This document shows positions 17,980 through 27,722 of a stretch of DNA of 64,000 bases, piece after piece. The notes below the pieces were generated by a model. It saw only the letters and a program-made list of their open reading frames with translations, made no database searches and was not told where the DNA came from. This DNA is from Desulfatirhabdium butyrativorans DSM 18734. GTDB lineage: Bacteria; Desulfobacterota; Desulfobacteria; Desulfobacterales; Desulfatirhabdiaceae. The stretch covers positions 168,218 to 232,217 of the forward strand of contig NZ_KE386986.1 in NCBI RefSeq assembly GCF_000429925.1. The letters are read 5' to 3'. Position numbers and translations under genes: made by a program. How positions within the stretch are numbered: the stretch's first letter is position 1; every line of letters begins with the position of its first letter.

Positions 17980-19068
17980 ATGTTCGACAAACTGAAGGGC
18001 GTTGAAAAACGATTTCTCGAAATCGAGCAAACGATCAGCGATCCAAAAATCGTTCAGGATCGGGAACGCTATCAGAAGTATCTTCGTGAACATGCGGAAC
18101 TCTCTCCCATCGTGGAACTTGTCCGGGAATACAGGCGCATCCGGAAAGACCTCGATGAAAGCCATGAACTCCTGAGGGAATCCGAACCGGACATCCGGCT
18201 GATGGCCAGGGAGGAAATCGAACGGCTCGAGCGGGAGCGGGAGCGGATGGAAACGGAGCTCAAAAAACGCCTTCTTCCCAAAGATCCCAACGATGCCAAG
18301 AATATTATCCTGGAAATCCGGGCAGGAACGGGAGGGGAGGAAGCCGGACTGTTTGCCGGCGATCTGTTCCGGATGTACAGCCGTTTTGCCGAAAGGCGCA
18401 ACTGGAAGGTTGAAATCCTGACCCAGCATGTGACGGGCATTGGGGCCATCAAGGAAATCGTTGCCCTGATCCAGGGGCAGGGTGCCTACAGTCTGCTGAA
18501 ATATGAGAGCGGTATCCACCGGGTGCAGCGGGTCCCGGAAACCGAGGCGCAGGGCCGGATACATACTTCCGCGGTGACGGTGGCCGTGCTGCCCGAGGCG
18601 GAGGAGGTCGATGTCAGCATCGATCCGGGAGATATCCGGATCGATGTCTATCGGTCTTCGGGCCCGGGTGGGCAGCATGTGAATACCACGGATTCAGCCA
18701 TTCGGATCACCCATCTGCCGACCGGGCTGGTGGTCACCTGCCAGGATGAAAAATCCCAATTCAAGAACAAAGCCAAGGCCATGACGGTGCTCAGGGCCAG
18801 GCTATACGACAAGATGGTGAGCGAGCAGGATGAAAAACGTTCGCTGGAGCGAAAGCTTCAGGTAGGCAGCGGGGATCGCAGCGGACGGATCCGTACCTAT
18901 AATTTCCCCCAGGGGCGGGTGACGGATCATCGCATCGGGTTGACCCTTTATCGACTCGAAAGCGTTCTGCAGGGGGACCTGGATGAAATCATTGATGCCT
19001 TGATCGCACACTACCAGACACAGATGCTGCAACAGAATGGCACAACAACAGAGCAACTGTTCGCTTGA
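17980..19068 (+). CDS. prfA: Peptide chain release factor 1
   Basis: Recognises UAA and UAG stop codons and releases the peptide. The 362-residue product has the universal G-G-Q motif ([13 protein letters not shown] about residues 228-240) and the [14 protein letters not shown] family block near 185-200. The frame is open upstream of the true start; the ATG at 17980 begins the expected M-F-D-K-L sequence. It overlaps prmC, its modifying enzyme, by 32 bases. Confidence 0.96.
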   Translation: MFDKLKGVEKRFLEIEQTISDPKIVQDRERYQKYLREHAELSPIVELVREYRRIRKDLDESHELLRESEPDIRLMAREEIERLERERERMETELKKRLLPKDPNDAKNIILEIRAGTGGEEAGLFAGDLFRMYSRFAERRNWKVEILTQHVTGIGAIKEIVALIQGQGAYSLLKYESGIHRVQRVPETEAQGRIHTSAVTVAVLPEAEEVDVSIDPGDIRIDVYRSSGPGGQHVNTTDSAIRITHLPTGLVVTCQDEKSQFKNKAKAMTVLRARLYDKMVSEQDEKRSLERKLQVGSGDRSGRIRTYNFPQGRVTDHRIGLTLYRLESVLQGDLDEIIDALIAHYQTQMLQQNGTTTEQLFA

Positions 19069-19936
19069 TTGGACTGTTCTGAAGGTCCTGCAATGGACCA
19101 CGCAGTATTTTCAGACCCATGGGATCGACAGCCCGCGTCTTACAGCCGAAATTCTACTGGCGCATGCCCTGCAAACCAGTCGTCTTTCGCTCTACCTGCA
19201 CTACGACCAGCCCCTTTCCCTGCCCGAGCGCGATTGCTTCAAAAAATTGATCCAGCGAAGACGCCAGCGGGAGCCCGTGGCCTATATTACCGGCAAAAAG
19301 GGGTTTTTCGATCTGGATCTGGCGGTTGCCACGGATGTGCTGATCCCGAGGCCGGAGACCGAAACCCTGATCGAGACAGCCCTGGATGTCATACCGAAGA
19401 GTGGAGAGGGTTTCTGCTGGCAAATTCTGGATGCAGGCACCGGATCGGGTGCCATCGTGCTGAGCCTCGCCAGAGAAAGGGCAGGGCACCGGTATTGGGC
19501 AACCGACCGGTCCATGGCCGCATTGCACATTGCACGCCAAAACGCTGTGCAAACCGGGATCGGGAACATTTGCTGGGTATGCGCCGACTGGCTCGATGCA
19601 TTTTGTGGCCAAGGGCCCTGTCTCGATCTCATTGTCTCCAATCCTCCTTACATCCCATCCGCAGAAATCGATCGGCTTGAACCGGAGGTGTGCCGCTATG
19701 AGCCCAGGATGGCCCTGGACGGGGGCATAGACGGTTTCGACGCGATCCGCAGGATTGTGGAAGGCGCCATCCGCGTGCTGAAACCGGGAGGATTTCTGAT
19801 GATGGAAATCGGCTACGACCAGGGGATGGCCGTTTGCGGGCTGCTCGAATCCGCTGCGGCATTTGAGGCCATTGGCGTCCGGAAGGATCTGGGCGGTCGT
19901 GACCGGGTCATTCTGGCGAGAAAGAAGACCGATTGA
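19037..19936 (+). CDS. prmC: Release factor glutamine methyltransferase
   Basis: Methylates the glutamine of the GGQ motif of release factors using S-adenosylmethionine. The 299-residue product has the N-terminal helical domain, the P-R-P-E-T-E motif near residue 112, the SAM-binding D-A-G-T-G-S-G-A-I near 135, and the catalytic N-P-P-Y near 200. It overlaps the end of prfA, the classic prfA-prmC arrangement. It is followed by repeat A. Confidence 0.96.
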   Translation: MAQQQSNCSLDWTVLKVLQWTTQYFQTHGIDSPRLTAEILLAHALQTSRLSLYLHYDQPLSLPERDCFKKLIQRRRQREPVAYITGKKGFFDLDLAVATDVLIPRPETETLIETALDVIPKSGEGFCWQILDAGTGSGAIVLSLARERAGHRYWATDRSMAALHIARQNAVQTGIGNICWVCADWLDAFCGQGPCLDLIVSNPPYIPSAEIDRLEPEVCRYEPRMALDGGIDGFDAIRRIVEGAIRVLKPGGFLMMEIGYDQGMAVCGLLESAAAFEAIGVRKDLGGRDRVILARKKTD

Positions 19937-19953
19937 GCGGGAGAAGGTCCATT

Positions 19954-20242
19954 GAGTGCCTGAACGGAAAACCCCTATTTGGAGCAGTGCGTCGCCTGCG
20001 GGCAGGCAATTTTGCGATACAGCGTGAAAACTCAGCCGCCCGATATCGTAAGGGCCGGGCGGGTCCGGATTCATCCAGAAAAGCCGAATCTAATGAATTC
20101 ATAGGGTTTATATTGTGCTTTCTCTTGGAGAACGCCCGGCCCAACGATCTCCGGCGGCTTCAGACAAGTTCCCGCTGCATCACAAAACAGCCTGCCCTCC
20201 GGCTCAGGTTGTACCCAAAACGGGTTTTTCGTTCAGGCACTA
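19954..20242 (+). repeat. Complete MITE-like repeat family A (copy between prmC and rpsB)
   Basis: About 289 bp with inverted ends: left GAGTGCCTGAACGGAAAACC, right (reverse complement) TAGTGCCTGAACGAAAAACC. Both halves contain a GCGATACAGCG- or GCTGCATCAC-type block, giving an overall quasi-palindromic layout. It has no credible gene. Same orientation as the copy at 46383, inverted to the copy at 35223. Confidence 0.85.
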
Positions 20243-20266
20243 TTTGGCGATTTTCCATCTTTTGTA

Positions 20267-20295
20267 TTGAGAACTCTATTTGATATTGGTATAAA
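20267..20295 (+). promoter_or_regulatory. Sigma-70-like promoter of rpsB-tsf operon
   Basis: TTGAGA at 20267-20272, a 17-base spacer, and TATAAA at 20290-20295. It leaves a leader of about 120 bases before rpsB, long enough for an S2 autoregulatory structure, though I did not identify one. Confidence 0.65.
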
Positions 20296-20422
20296 ACTCC
20301 GATTGCATTCACTACACACGCCTTTGGACCTTTTTCCGGGTGCCTGTTCGCATGTTGCGGACGGGTTGGAATCAGGGGGGAAGAAGGCGGTGGAAACAAC
20401 CACCAGAAAGACAGGAGAGAAG

Positions 20423-21292
20423 ATGGCTTACTTGACGATGAAGGAATTGCTCGAGGCAGGCGTCCATTTCGGACATCAGACCAAACGCTGGAACCCGAAA
20501 ATGAAACCGTACATTTTCGGCGCAAGAAACGGTATTTACATCATCGATCTGCAGAAAACCGTGCGCATGTTCAAGAACGTCTATGATTTCGTTCGAGACA
20601 CGGTTGCAGGTGGGCATAGCGTGCTCTTTGTCGGCACAAAGAAACAGGCCCGCGAAACCATTCACGACGAAGCCCTGCGCTCCAACATGTTTTTTGTCAA
20701 CAATCGATGGCTGGGCGGGATGATGACCAATTTCACCACCATCAAAAAAAGCATCGATCGGCTGAACCATTTGAATCAAATCGAAGCGGACGGCTCCATC
20801 AACCTGTATCCGAAAAAGGAACGCCTTCAGCTTGCCAAGGAAAGACAGCGGCTCGATGCGACGCTCGGCGGCATCAAGGATATGGTCAAGCTTCCCGGTG
20901 CGTTGTTTGTCGTGGATTCCAAGAACGAGGCAATTGCCGTTCGGGAAGGCCGACGGCTCAATATCCCGATTGTCGCCATAGCGGATACCAATTGCGACCC
21001 CGATGAAATCGATTACCTCATTCCCGGTAACGACGATGCCATTCGATCCATCAAATTGATCACCTCCCGTATCGCCGATGCCTGTCTCGAAGGCAAGAGC
21101 CGTTTCGAGGAAAAGCGGCAGGCGCAAACCGACAAGGCCGAAGAAGCCGCATCTGCCATGGAAGGAAGCGAGCTGAAACCGGGTGAACGAAAGGTGATCC
21201 AGGACGGGGAAGACGGCGCTGTGGTTGAAGTGATCAAGCGCAAAGCGAGCTACCGTTACACGGAAGAAGAAGAGGAAACGGGAGCGCTATAA
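20423..21292 (+). CDS. rpsB: 30S ribosomal protein S2
   Basis: Small-subunit ribosomal protein; 289 residues with the conserved [19 protein letters not shown] near residues 9-27, [11 protein letters not shown] near 93, and D-T-N-C-D-P near 190. The C-terminal tail (about 230-289) is a long charged extension rich in E, K and A. The open frame reaches upstream, but AGGAGA precedes the ATG at 20423 and the sequence from there fits the family. It heads the S2/EF-Ts unit. Confidence 0.96.
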   Translation: MAYLTMKELLEAGVHFGHQTKRWNPKMKPYIFGARNGIYIIDLQKTVRMFKNVYDFVRDTVAGGHSVLFVGTKKQARETIHDEALRSNMFFVNNRWLGGMMTNFTTIKKSIDRLNHLNQIEADGSINLYPKKERLQLAKERQRLDATLGGIKDMVKLPGALFVVDSKNEAIAVREGRRLNIPIVAIADTNCDPDEIDYLIPGNDDAIRSIKLITSRIADACLEGKSRFEEKRQAQTDKAEEAASAMEGSELKPGERKVIQDGEDGAVVEVIKRKASYRYTEEEEETGAL

Positions 21293-21448
21293 CAAGCCGC
21301 ATGTTCATGGCGGGGGTCACCGTGCCTCCGTCAAATATCATTCGCTTGCCCCGTTTGCGGGTCGATGGAATTTCCGGTTATGATAACGACAACCGCTCGT
21401 CCGGGTGGAAACTGCTTCACTGGATGATGCGTGATAAAGGAGAATTGC

Positions 21449-22045
21449 ATGAGTGAGATCAGTGCTTCACAGGTAAAGGAGCTCCGGGAAAAAACCGGGG
21501 CAGGGATGATGGATTGCAAACAGGCCTTGAAGGAAAATGACGGGGATATGTCGAAGGCCATCGACTATCTTCGGAAAAAAGGCCTTGCGACTGCGGCCAA
21601 ACGGGCCGGAAGGGCGACGACCGAGGGCGTGATCCAGACATACATCCATCACGATGGGAAGCTGGGTGCGATGGTCGAAATCGACTGCGAAACCGATTTT
21701 GTCGCCAAGAGCCCGGATTTTATCGAATTTTCAAAAGGAGTTGCCATGCATGTGGCGGCCCGGAGCCCCATCAGCGTCAGCGCAGACGGTATCCCGAAGG
21801 AAATCATCGAAAAAGAGATGGAAATCTATCGGGAACAGGTCCGGGCGATGGGGAAACCCGAGAAGATGATCGACAAGATTGCGGAAGGCAAACTCTCGAA
21901 ATTTTACAAGGAAAGCTGTTTGCTGGAGCAGGAGTACGTTCAGGACCCCAATGTCACCATTCAGGATCTGCTGAACGGTCTGATCGCCAAAATCGGAGAA
22001 AACATCACGATCAAACGTTTCGCTCGATTCAAGATAGGGGAATGA
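21449..22045 (+). CDS. tsf: Translation elongation factor Ts
   Basis: Nucleotide exchange factor for EF-Tu. The 198-residue product is the short type, lacking much of the dimerisation region of the roughly 280-residue enterobacterial form. It has the [16 protein letters not shown] motif and the core I-D-C-E-T-D-F-V-A. The ATG at 21449 follows AAGGAG by 6 bases; a GTG 18 bases upstream is not supported. It sits between rpsB and pyrH as usual. Confidence 0.95.
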   Translation: MSEISASQVKELREKTGAGMMDCKQALKENDGDMSKAIDYLRKKGLATAAKRAGRATTEGVIQTYIHHDGKLGAMVEIDCETDFVAKSPDFIEFSKGVAMHVAARSPISVSADGIPKEIIEKEMEIYREQVRAMGKPEKMIDKIAEGKLSKFYKESCLLEQEYVQDPNVTIQDLLNGLIAKIGENITIKRFARFKIGE

Positions 22046-22049
22046 TGCC

Positions 22050-22769
22050 TTGAGCAGACCCGTCTACCATCGTGTATTGCTGAAGCTGAGCGGAGAAGCC
22101 CTGATGGGAAATCAGGGCTTCGGCATCGATCCGGAAATGATCCGCTATGTTGCGGAGGAAATTCGCTCTGTCGTTGATCTTGGTGTGCAGATCGCTATCG
22201 TGGTGGGCGGCGGAAATATCTTCCGGGGTATTGCGGCAAGCTCCTTCGGAATGGATCGCACCTCAGCAGACCACATGGGCATGCTGGCCACTGTCATCAA
22301 CAGCCTTGCCCTTCAGGATGCGCTCGAGCGAAAAGGGATTACGACCCGGGTGCAAAGCGCCATCGCCATGCATCAGGTGGCCGAACCGTTCATCGTGCGG
22401 CGCGCCATCCGCCACCTGGAAAAAGGGCGGGCCGTGATTTTTGCGGCGGGTACCGGCAACCCGTATTTTACCACCGATACGGCCGCAGCCCTGCGCGCCC
22501 AGGAAATCCATGCCGATATTCTGATGAAGGCCACCAAAGTCGATGGGATATACGATGCCGATCCAAAACTCCATCCCGATGCGTCCTTCATTGCCGAAAT
22601 CGGCTATATGGAAGTGTTGGAAAAACAGCTCAAAGTCATGGACATGACGGCCATTTCGCTCGCCATGGACAACCGGCTTCCCTTGGCGGTGTTCAACCTT
22701 TCGACGGCGGGCAATATCCGCAAAATTGTGTGCGGTGAACGTGCCGGCACCCGGATTGTCGCCAGATAA
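22050..22769 (+). CDS. pyrH: UMP kinase
   Basis: Phosphorylates UMP to UDP; hexameric amino-acid-kinase fold. The 239-residue product has L-L-K-L-S-G-E-A-L at residues 10-18, V-G-G-G-N-I-F-R-G near 53-61, and T-T-D-T-A-A-A near 143-149. The start is TTG at 22050; no ATG fits the N-terminus. It follows tsf by 4 bases and is followed by the unusual hairpin array. Confidence 0.95.
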   Translation: MSRPVYHRVLLKLSGEALMGNQGFGIDPEMIRYVAEEIRSVVDLGVQIAIVVGGGNIFRGIAASSFGMDRTSADHMGMLATVINSLALQDALERKGITTRVQSAIAMHQVAEPFIVRRAIRHLEKGRAVIFAAGTGNPYFTTDTAAALRAQEIHADILMKATKVDGIYDADPKLHPDASFIAEIGYMEVLEKQLKVMDMTAISLAMDNRLPLAVFNLSTAGNIRKIVCGERAGTRIVAR

Positions 22770-22772
22770 TCT

Positions 22773-22933
22773 GCTGCTTCGCAGCGTCATGTGGCCACTG
22801 CGTGGCCGTCATGTGTCGCTTCGCGACGTCAGGTGCTGCTTCGCAGCGTCATGTGGCCACTGCGTGGCCGTCATGTGTCGCTTCGCGACGTCAGGTGAGC
22901 ACTGCGTGCTCGTCATTTGCGCACTTCGTGCGC
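22773..22933 (+). repeat. Array of eight mini-hairpins with conserved 7-base linkers between pyrH and frr
   Basis: Eight perfect hairpins follow each other: GCTGC-TTC-GCAGC, GGCCAC-TGC-GTGGCC, GTCGC-TTC-GCGAC, the same three again, then GAGCAC-TGC-GTGCTC and GCGCAC-TTC-GTGCGC. Every loop is TTC or TGC, and consecutive hairpins are joined by GTCATGT, GTCAGGT or GTCATTT. Stems vary with exact compensation while loops and linkers stay fixed. Hairpins 1-3 and 4-6 are a 62-bp direct repeat. The unit length is 20-22 bp, not a multiple of three, so it is not a coding repeat. Confidence 0.9.
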
Positions 22934-23029
22934 GTCATGTGCTGGCAAGCGCGCCTGATTCCATGCGGCTCAATCCAGACAAATCGGCTTTTTGTGAAGT
23001 CATTCCTATTCAATTCAGGAGAATCCTCC

Positions 23030-23587
23030 ATGATCGATCTTGTCATCGAAGAAGCCAAAGAAACGATGGGGAAAAGTGTTTCCTCCCTGAAGAATGAGCT
23101 GAAACGGGTGCGTACCGGTCGAGCCTCGCTTTCGTTGCTGGATGGCATCAAGGTTGATTACTACGGCACATCGACCCCTTTGAACCAGATTGCATCGCTG
23201 GCTGTTCCCGAAAGCCGGCTGATGACCATCCAGCCCTGGGATGTTTCGGTCATCAAGGACATTGAAAAGGCCATCCTCAAGTCCGATCTCGGGCTGACGC
23301 CCGGAAACGACGGAAAGGTTGTCCGGATTTCCGTGCCGCCGCTCACCGAGGAGCGCCGGAAAAGTCTCGTGAAGGTCATCCACAAGATGAGCGAAGAGCA
23401 CAAGGTGGCGATTCGCAACATCCGGCGGGAGGCCAACGAACAGCTCAAATCGATGAAAAAAGACGGCGACATTTCCGAAGACGACGCTTTCAAGGCCCAG
23501 GAAAAAATCCAGAAAATGACCGACGATTTCATCAAGATGATCGACGCCGTCTACGCCGAGAAGGAAAAGGAAATCCTTGAGTTCTGA
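23030..23587 (+). CDS. frr: Ribosome-recycling factor
   Basis: Splits the post-termination ribosome together with EF-G. The 185-residue product has the conserved R-T-G-R-A-S near residue 29, Y-Y-G-T-x-T-P-L-N-Q near 45-55, W-D near 71, and P-P-L-T-E-E-R-R near 105. AGGAGA precedes the ATG at 23030; the open frame upstream runs through the hairpin array and is not used. The end overlaps uppS by 11 bases. Confidence 0.96.
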   Translation: MIDLVIEEAKETMGKSVSSLKNELKRVRTGRASLSLLDGIKVDYYGTSTPLNQIASLAVPESRLMTIQPWDVSVIKDIEKAILKSDLGLTPGNDGKVVRISVPPLTEERRKSLVKVIHKMSEEHKVAIRNIRREANEQLKSMKKDGDISEDDAFKAQEKIQKMTDDFIKMIDAVYAEKEKEILEF

Positions 23588-24317
23588 CGCGCTCACCACC
23601 CAGTCAGGACTCGATCCGGCGAAAGTGCCCCGGCATGTTGCCATCATCATGGATGGAAACGGCAGATGGGCCAAGCAGCGGTTGATGAACCGGGTCCGGG
23701 GCCATGAAAAGGGAGCAGAAACCGTACGCACGATCGTGACGGCAAGCCGCGAAATCGGCATCGCCTTCTTGACGTTGTACGCCTTCTCTACCGAAAACTG
23801 GCAGCGCTCTGCAGCCGAAGTTGCCGCCCTGATGAGGCTTCTCAAAAATTTCCTGGTGACCGAGCGCGATCTGATGATGCGGCATGACATCCGGCTGAGC
23901 ACCATCGGAGAAGTGGAGAGGCTGCCGGAAGATGTGCGGGCAACGCTTTCCGAAACCCTTTCCCTCACAGCGGGCAATCGATCCATGGTGCTGACCCTGG
24001 CTTTGAGCTATGGCGCCAGGGCCGAGATCGTGCGGATGGTCCGCACCGTTGCAACGGATGTTCTGGAAGGCCGGATATCCGCTGAATCGATCGACGAAAA
24101 GCGCGTATCCCAGGGGCTTTACACGCGGGATATGCCGGATCCGGATCTCCTGATCCGCACCAGCGGGGAGATGCGGATCAGCAATTTTCTGCTCTGGCAG
24201 ATCGCCTACAGTGAGCTTGCCATCACCAAAACCCTCTGGCCCGATTTCAGCCGGGAAGAATACCTTGCCATTCTTCAGGACTATCAACACCGGGAACGCC
24301 GTTTCGGGATCGCCTGA
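23577..24317 (+). CDS. uppS: Undecaprenyl diphosphate synthase (isoprenyl transferase)
   Basis: Cis-prenyltransferase that makes the C55 lipid carrier precursor for peptidoglycan and other cell-wall polymers. The 246-residue product has the catalytic I-M-D-G-N-G-R-W-A near residues 24-32, Y-A-F-S-T-E-N-W near 68-75, and D-P-D-L-L-I-R-T-S-G near 187-196. The start is TTG at 23577 inside the frr end, so the two are coupled. It is followed by cdsA after 3 bases. Confidence 0.95.
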   Translation: MSSDALTTQSGLDPAKVPRHVAIIMDGNGRWAKQRLMNRVRGHEKGAETVRTIVTASREIGIAFLTLYAFSTENWQRSAAEVAALMRLLKNFLVTERDLMMRHDIRLSTIGEVERLPEDVRATLSETLSLTAGNRSMVLTLALSYGARAEIVRMVRTVATDVLEGRISAESIDEKRVSQGLYTRDMPDPDLLIRTSGEMRISNFLLWQIAYSELAITKTLWPDFSREEYLAILQDYQHRERRFGIA

Positions 24318-24320
24318 GCC

Positions 24321-25127
24321 ATGTGGACACGCTGGATTACCGGACTGATCGCTTTACCCATCCTGATCTATATCATTTCCTGGGGAAAAGGATGGATTCT
24401 CTCGGGTGTGGTGGCGATCGTCGCCATCCTGGCCCTCTTTGAATATTTCCGGATGGTCTTCAGCCAGACCCAGCCGGTGACCCGGATCCTGTTCAGCGGA
24501 TGGGGCTATGTTGTCAGCGCCTGGATCGTGCTTTCCGCCGCTCAGGGCAATCCCATGGGTTCATGGGCAGGCCTGTTTCTGGAAATGCTCGGAATCGGGG
24601 TCATCACGCTGAACCGTTTTTCGCAGGATTCGGCGGTTCTGGATGCCATTGCCAAACATGTCTGCGGCATCGTCTATATCCCGCTTGCCCTGTCTGCCAT
24701 CGTCTGGATTCACTGTACGCCTGCCGGCGTGAGCTGGGTATATTTTCTGCTGGCCGTCGTATTTGCAGGCGATATCGGTGCGCTTTATGTCGGGACCTAT
24801 CGCGGCAAGCACAAATTGTGCCCCGGCATCAGCCCGAAGAAAACGATCGAGGGATCGGTGGGCGGTTTTGCGGCGAATCTTCTTGTCGGTCTTCCCATTG
24901 CCTTGCTTTTCCTGCCAAAGCTTTCAATCCTGCAGGCCTGCATCGTGATTCTTAGCCTGGGCGCTGCCTCCCAGATCGGGGATCTTTTTGAATCCGTCAT
25001 CAAGCGAACTTATGGCATCAAGGATTCGGGGAATATCCTGCCCGGGCATGGCGGCATGCTGGATCGCATCGATGCGCTGCTGTTCGCCGCGCCACTGGCC
25101 TGGGTCTTCCAGACGATCTGGGGATGA
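24321..25127 (+). CDS. cdsA: Phosphatidate cytidylyltransferase
   Basis: Makes CDP-diacylglycerol from phosphatidate and CTP at the inner membrane. The 268-residue product has about seven to eight membrane segments and the CdsA signature near the C-terminus: S-V-I-K-R-T-Y-G-I-K-D-S-G then P-G-H-G-G-M-L-D-R-I-D. Upstream P-K-K-T-I-E-G-S-V-G-G (about residues 172-182) is the other family block. It is part of the uppS-cdsA-dxr-rseP run, broken only by the repeat at 25.2 kb. Confidence 0.95.
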   Translation: MWTRWITGLIALPILIYIISWGKGWILSGVVAIVAILALFEYFRMVFSQTQPVTRILFSGWGYVVSAWIVLSAAQGNPMGSWAGLFLEMLGIGVITLNRFSQDSAVLDAIAKHVCGIVYIPLALSAIVWIHCTPAGVSWVYFLLAVVFAGDIGALYVGTYRGKHKLCPGISPKKTIEGSVGGFAANLLVGLPIALLFLPKLSILQACIVILSLGAASQIGDLFESVIKRTYGIKDSGNILPGHGGMLDRIDALLFAAPLAWVFQTIWG

Positions 25128-25210
25128 GCGAGTGGACTGAAAAGTTTGGAAGCCGGTCTTCGCCGGAATCGTCAATGAAACGGTCGGATGTAACATTCGG
25201 ACCTACGCCC

Positions 25211-25301
<91 letters not shown>

Positions 25302-25310
25302 TTTGGCGTA

Positions 25311-26504
25311 ATGACACACAAGGACTTCCCCAAACGGCTCGAAAATGAGGTCCCCTTGAAATCCATAACCATCCTGGGTTCTACAGGCTCGATCGGCCAG
25401 AACACCCTGCGTATCGCCCATAAATTCCCGGAGCGATTCCGGATCGAAGCCTTGGTCGCCGATACGAGCATCGATCTGCTGGCGAAGCAGATCCAGGCGT
25501 TTCTGCCCGGCCTGGCCGTCGTTCGCGACGAAGCACACGCCCGGGCGCTTCGGGAAAAGCTGCCTGCCGGATGCGATACCGAAATCCGTTTTGGAGAGGC
25601 CGGTCGCATTCAGGCGGCGACGCTTGCCGGTGTCGATACGGTGGTTGCCGCCATGGTTGGGGCGGCCGGATTGCCGGCCGTTATGGCCGCCATCGAAGCC
25701 GGAAAGACGATTGCGCTGGCCAACAAGGAGACGCTTGTGATGGCTGGAAGCCATGTCATGCGGGCCGCCCAGGAGCGTCAGGTGTCCATCTTCCCGATCG
25801 ACAGTGAGCACAGCGCCATATTCCAGTGCCTGCAGGGAAACCGGCATTCCGATCTGGACCGAATCCTGCTGACCTGCTCCGGCGGCCCGTTTCGGACGCT
25901 CGCTGCCTCTGAATTTGCGGCGATTACCCCAGAGAGGGCGCTCTGCCATCCCAATTGGTCGATGGGGAAGAAAATCACCATCGATTCAGCGACATTGATG
26001 AACAAGGGGCTCGAGCTGATCGAGGCCCATCACCTGTTTGGCGTACCGGCCGAGCGGATCGAGGTTGTGGTGCATCCGGAGAGCATTGTCCACTCGATGG
26101 TTGCCTATCGCGATGGTTCGGTCATGGCCCAGATGGGGGTGGCAGACATGAAAACCGCCATTGCCTACAGCCTGAGCTATCCCGAGCGGCTCGACATCGG
26201 CCAGCCCATTCCGAATTTTTCATCCATCGGATCGCTTCATTTCGAAGCCCCGGATCTCGAGCGTTTCCCCTGCCTGAGGCTGGCCTTCGAGGCAGCACGA
26301 ATCGGTGAAACCATGCCTGCCGTGATGAATGCGGCAAACGAAGTGGCCGTCTACGCCTTTTTGGAGAGGCGGATCGGCTTTCTGGACATTGCGGATCGCA
26401 TTGGACGGGTGATGGCGGATCATCGGGTGCTGTCCCATTCGACGCTGGACGACGTTTTCGAGGCCGACCGCTGGGCCAGGCAAAGAACCCGGGAAATCCT
26501 GTAA
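25311..26504 (+). CDS. dxr: 1-deoxy-D-xylulose 5-phosphate reductoisomerase
   Basis: Second step of the MEP isoprenoid pathway, NADPH-dependent. The 397-residue product has the NADPH motif G-S-T-G-S-I-G-Q-N near residues 21-29, the N-K-E-T-L-V block near 140, metal and substrate residues in D-S-E-H-S-A-I near 162, and H-P-N-W-S-M-G-K-K near 213. The ATG at 25311 is used; a TTG at 25356 after GAGG would give the more usual K-S-I-T-I-L-G start. The two cannot be separated from sequence alone. Confidence 0.94.
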   Translation: MTHKDFPKRLENEVPLKSITILGSTGSIGQNTLRIAHKFPERFRIEALVADTSIDLLAKQIQAFLPGLAVVRDEAHARALREKLPAGCDTEIRFGEAGRIQAATLAGVDTVVAAMVGAAGLPAVMAAIEAGKTIALANKETLVMAGSHVMRAAQERQVSIFPIDSEHSAIFQCLQGNRHSDLDRILLTCSGGPFRTLAASEFAAITPERALCHPNWSMGKKITIDSATLMNKGLELIEAHHLFGVPAERIEVVVHPESIVHSMVAYRDGSVMAQMGVADMKTAIAYSLSYPERLDIGQPIPNFSSIGSLHFEAPDLERFPCLRLAFEAARIGETMPAVMNAANEVAVYAFLERRIGFLDIADRIGRVMADHRVLSHSTLDDVFEADRWARQRTREIL

Positions 26505-26544
26505 CGCCCGATCATGCCATCGTCATCTCCCGGATTTTCTAACG

Positions 26545-26640
26545 ATGCCGGGCTTCCAGCAGGAGGGCGGCTTGTTGCCCCGAATAGGGGATTTCCGTTC
26601 AGGCACCAATTCAGAGCATCTGACTTTTTGCGAGACAATC
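26545..26640 (+). repeat. Fragments of repeat A and possibly repeat B between dxr and rseP
   Basis: Bases about 26545-26612 carry a right-end piece of repeat A (GCCCCGAATAGGGGATTTCC then GTTCAGGCACCA). Bases about 26624-26640 carry a TGACTTTTTGCGA end resembling repeat B. Both are too short to be complete copies. Confidence 0.55.
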
Positions 26641-26641
26641 A

Positions 26642-27718
26642 ATGACCACCAACATCGTTTCATTTGCCATCGTTCTCGGCGTATTGATCTTCTTCCATGA
26701 GCTCGGCCATTTCCTGATGGCCAAGCTCTTCGGGGTAGGGGTCGAGATTTTTTCGCTCGGTTTCGGCCCCAGGATCTTCGGAAAGACCGTCGGAAGGACT
26801 GATTACCGTATATCGGCCATCCCCCTGGGCGGATATGTCAAAATGGTCGGCGAAGAGCCGGACGCCGAAATTCCGCCGGAAGACATCCCTTTTTCCTTCA
26901 ACCACAAAAAGCTTCTGCCCCGTTTCATCATCGTGGCTGCAGGGCCTGTGTTCAACCTGATTCTCGCCTTGCTGATCTTTTTCGGCGTGTTCCTGTATTC
27001 GGGCATTTTTTTTCTCAAACCAACGATCGGCGCCGTTGAGCCGGAGAGCCCGGCTGCGAAGGCCGGCATCCGGGCGCAGGATACCATTGTCCGTATCGAT
27101 GGTGTGGCGATTGATTCCTGGGAACGGATGTCCGATCTCATCCTGAAAAGCAAGGGGCATTCCTTGACGATCACCGTGGATCGTGAAGGGGAATTGTTGA
27201 CGCTGCAGGTGACACCGTCCCGGAAAACGATCAAGAACCTCTTTGGAGAAGATACCGAGCGGTATGCCATTGGTGTCGTGGCTTCTGGGCTGACGGCATC
27301 CCGCAAGATCAGCGCCGGCCAGGCGGTGGTCGAAAGTGTCGCCCAGACCTGGAAAATTGCCAAAATGACCGGCCTCAGCGTGGTGAAGCTCATCGACGGC
27401 ACGCTCTCTCCCAAGACGCTCGGCGGCCCCATCATGATCGCCGAAATCGCGGGGCAGCAGGCCAAGGAAGGCGCGGAGAACCTGATCTATTTCATTGCCG
27501 TGATCAGCATCAATCTGGCCATCCTCAATTTTCTGCCGATCCCGGTGCTGGATGGCGGCCATCTGCTCTTTTTCCTCATCGAGGCCGTTTCCCGCAGACC
27601 CGTCAGCATCCGCGCGCGGGAAGTGGCCAACCAGATCGGTATTTTCCTGCTGGTTCTGTTGATGATCCTCGTTTTTTACAACGATCTGACCCGGATTTTT
27701 ATCGATACGAACAGGTGA
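26642..27718 (+). CDS. rseP: RIP metalloprotease RseP (site-2 protease family)
   Basis: Intramembrane zinc protease that cleaves membrane-bound anti-sigma factors and remnant signal peptides. The 358-residue product has the zinc motif F-H-E-L-G-H near residues 18-23 in the first helix, one PDZ domain about residues 120-205, and the third zinc ligand in N-F-L-P-I-P-V-L-D-G-G near residue 297. It has a single PDZ domain rather than the two of E. coli RseP. It follows dxr, as in many proteobacteria. Confidence 0.95.
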   Translation: MTTNIVSFAIVLGVLIFFHELGHFLMAKLFGVGVEIFSLGFGPRIFGKTVGRTDYRISAIPLGGYVKMVGEEPDAEIPPEDIPFSFNHKKLLPRFIIVAAGPVFNLILALLIFFGVFLYSGIFFLKPTIGAVEPESPAAKAGIRAQDTIVRIDGVAIDSWERMSDLILKSKGHSLTITVDREGELLTLQVTPSRKTIKNLFGEDTERYAIGVVASGLTASRKISAGQAVVESVAQTWKIAKMTGLSVVKLIDGTLSPKTLGGPIMIAEIAGQQAKEGAENLIYFIAVISINLAILNFLPIPVLDGGHLLFFLIEAVSRRPVSIRAREVANQIGIFLLVLLMILVFYNDLTRIFIDTNR

Positions 27719-27722
27719 TCCC

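Noticed and set aside
22726..23097. Proteins read through the pyrH-frr hairpin array
   Set aside because: The unit length is not a multiple of three and frames differ between copies; the stems show compensation, so it is a structural array.
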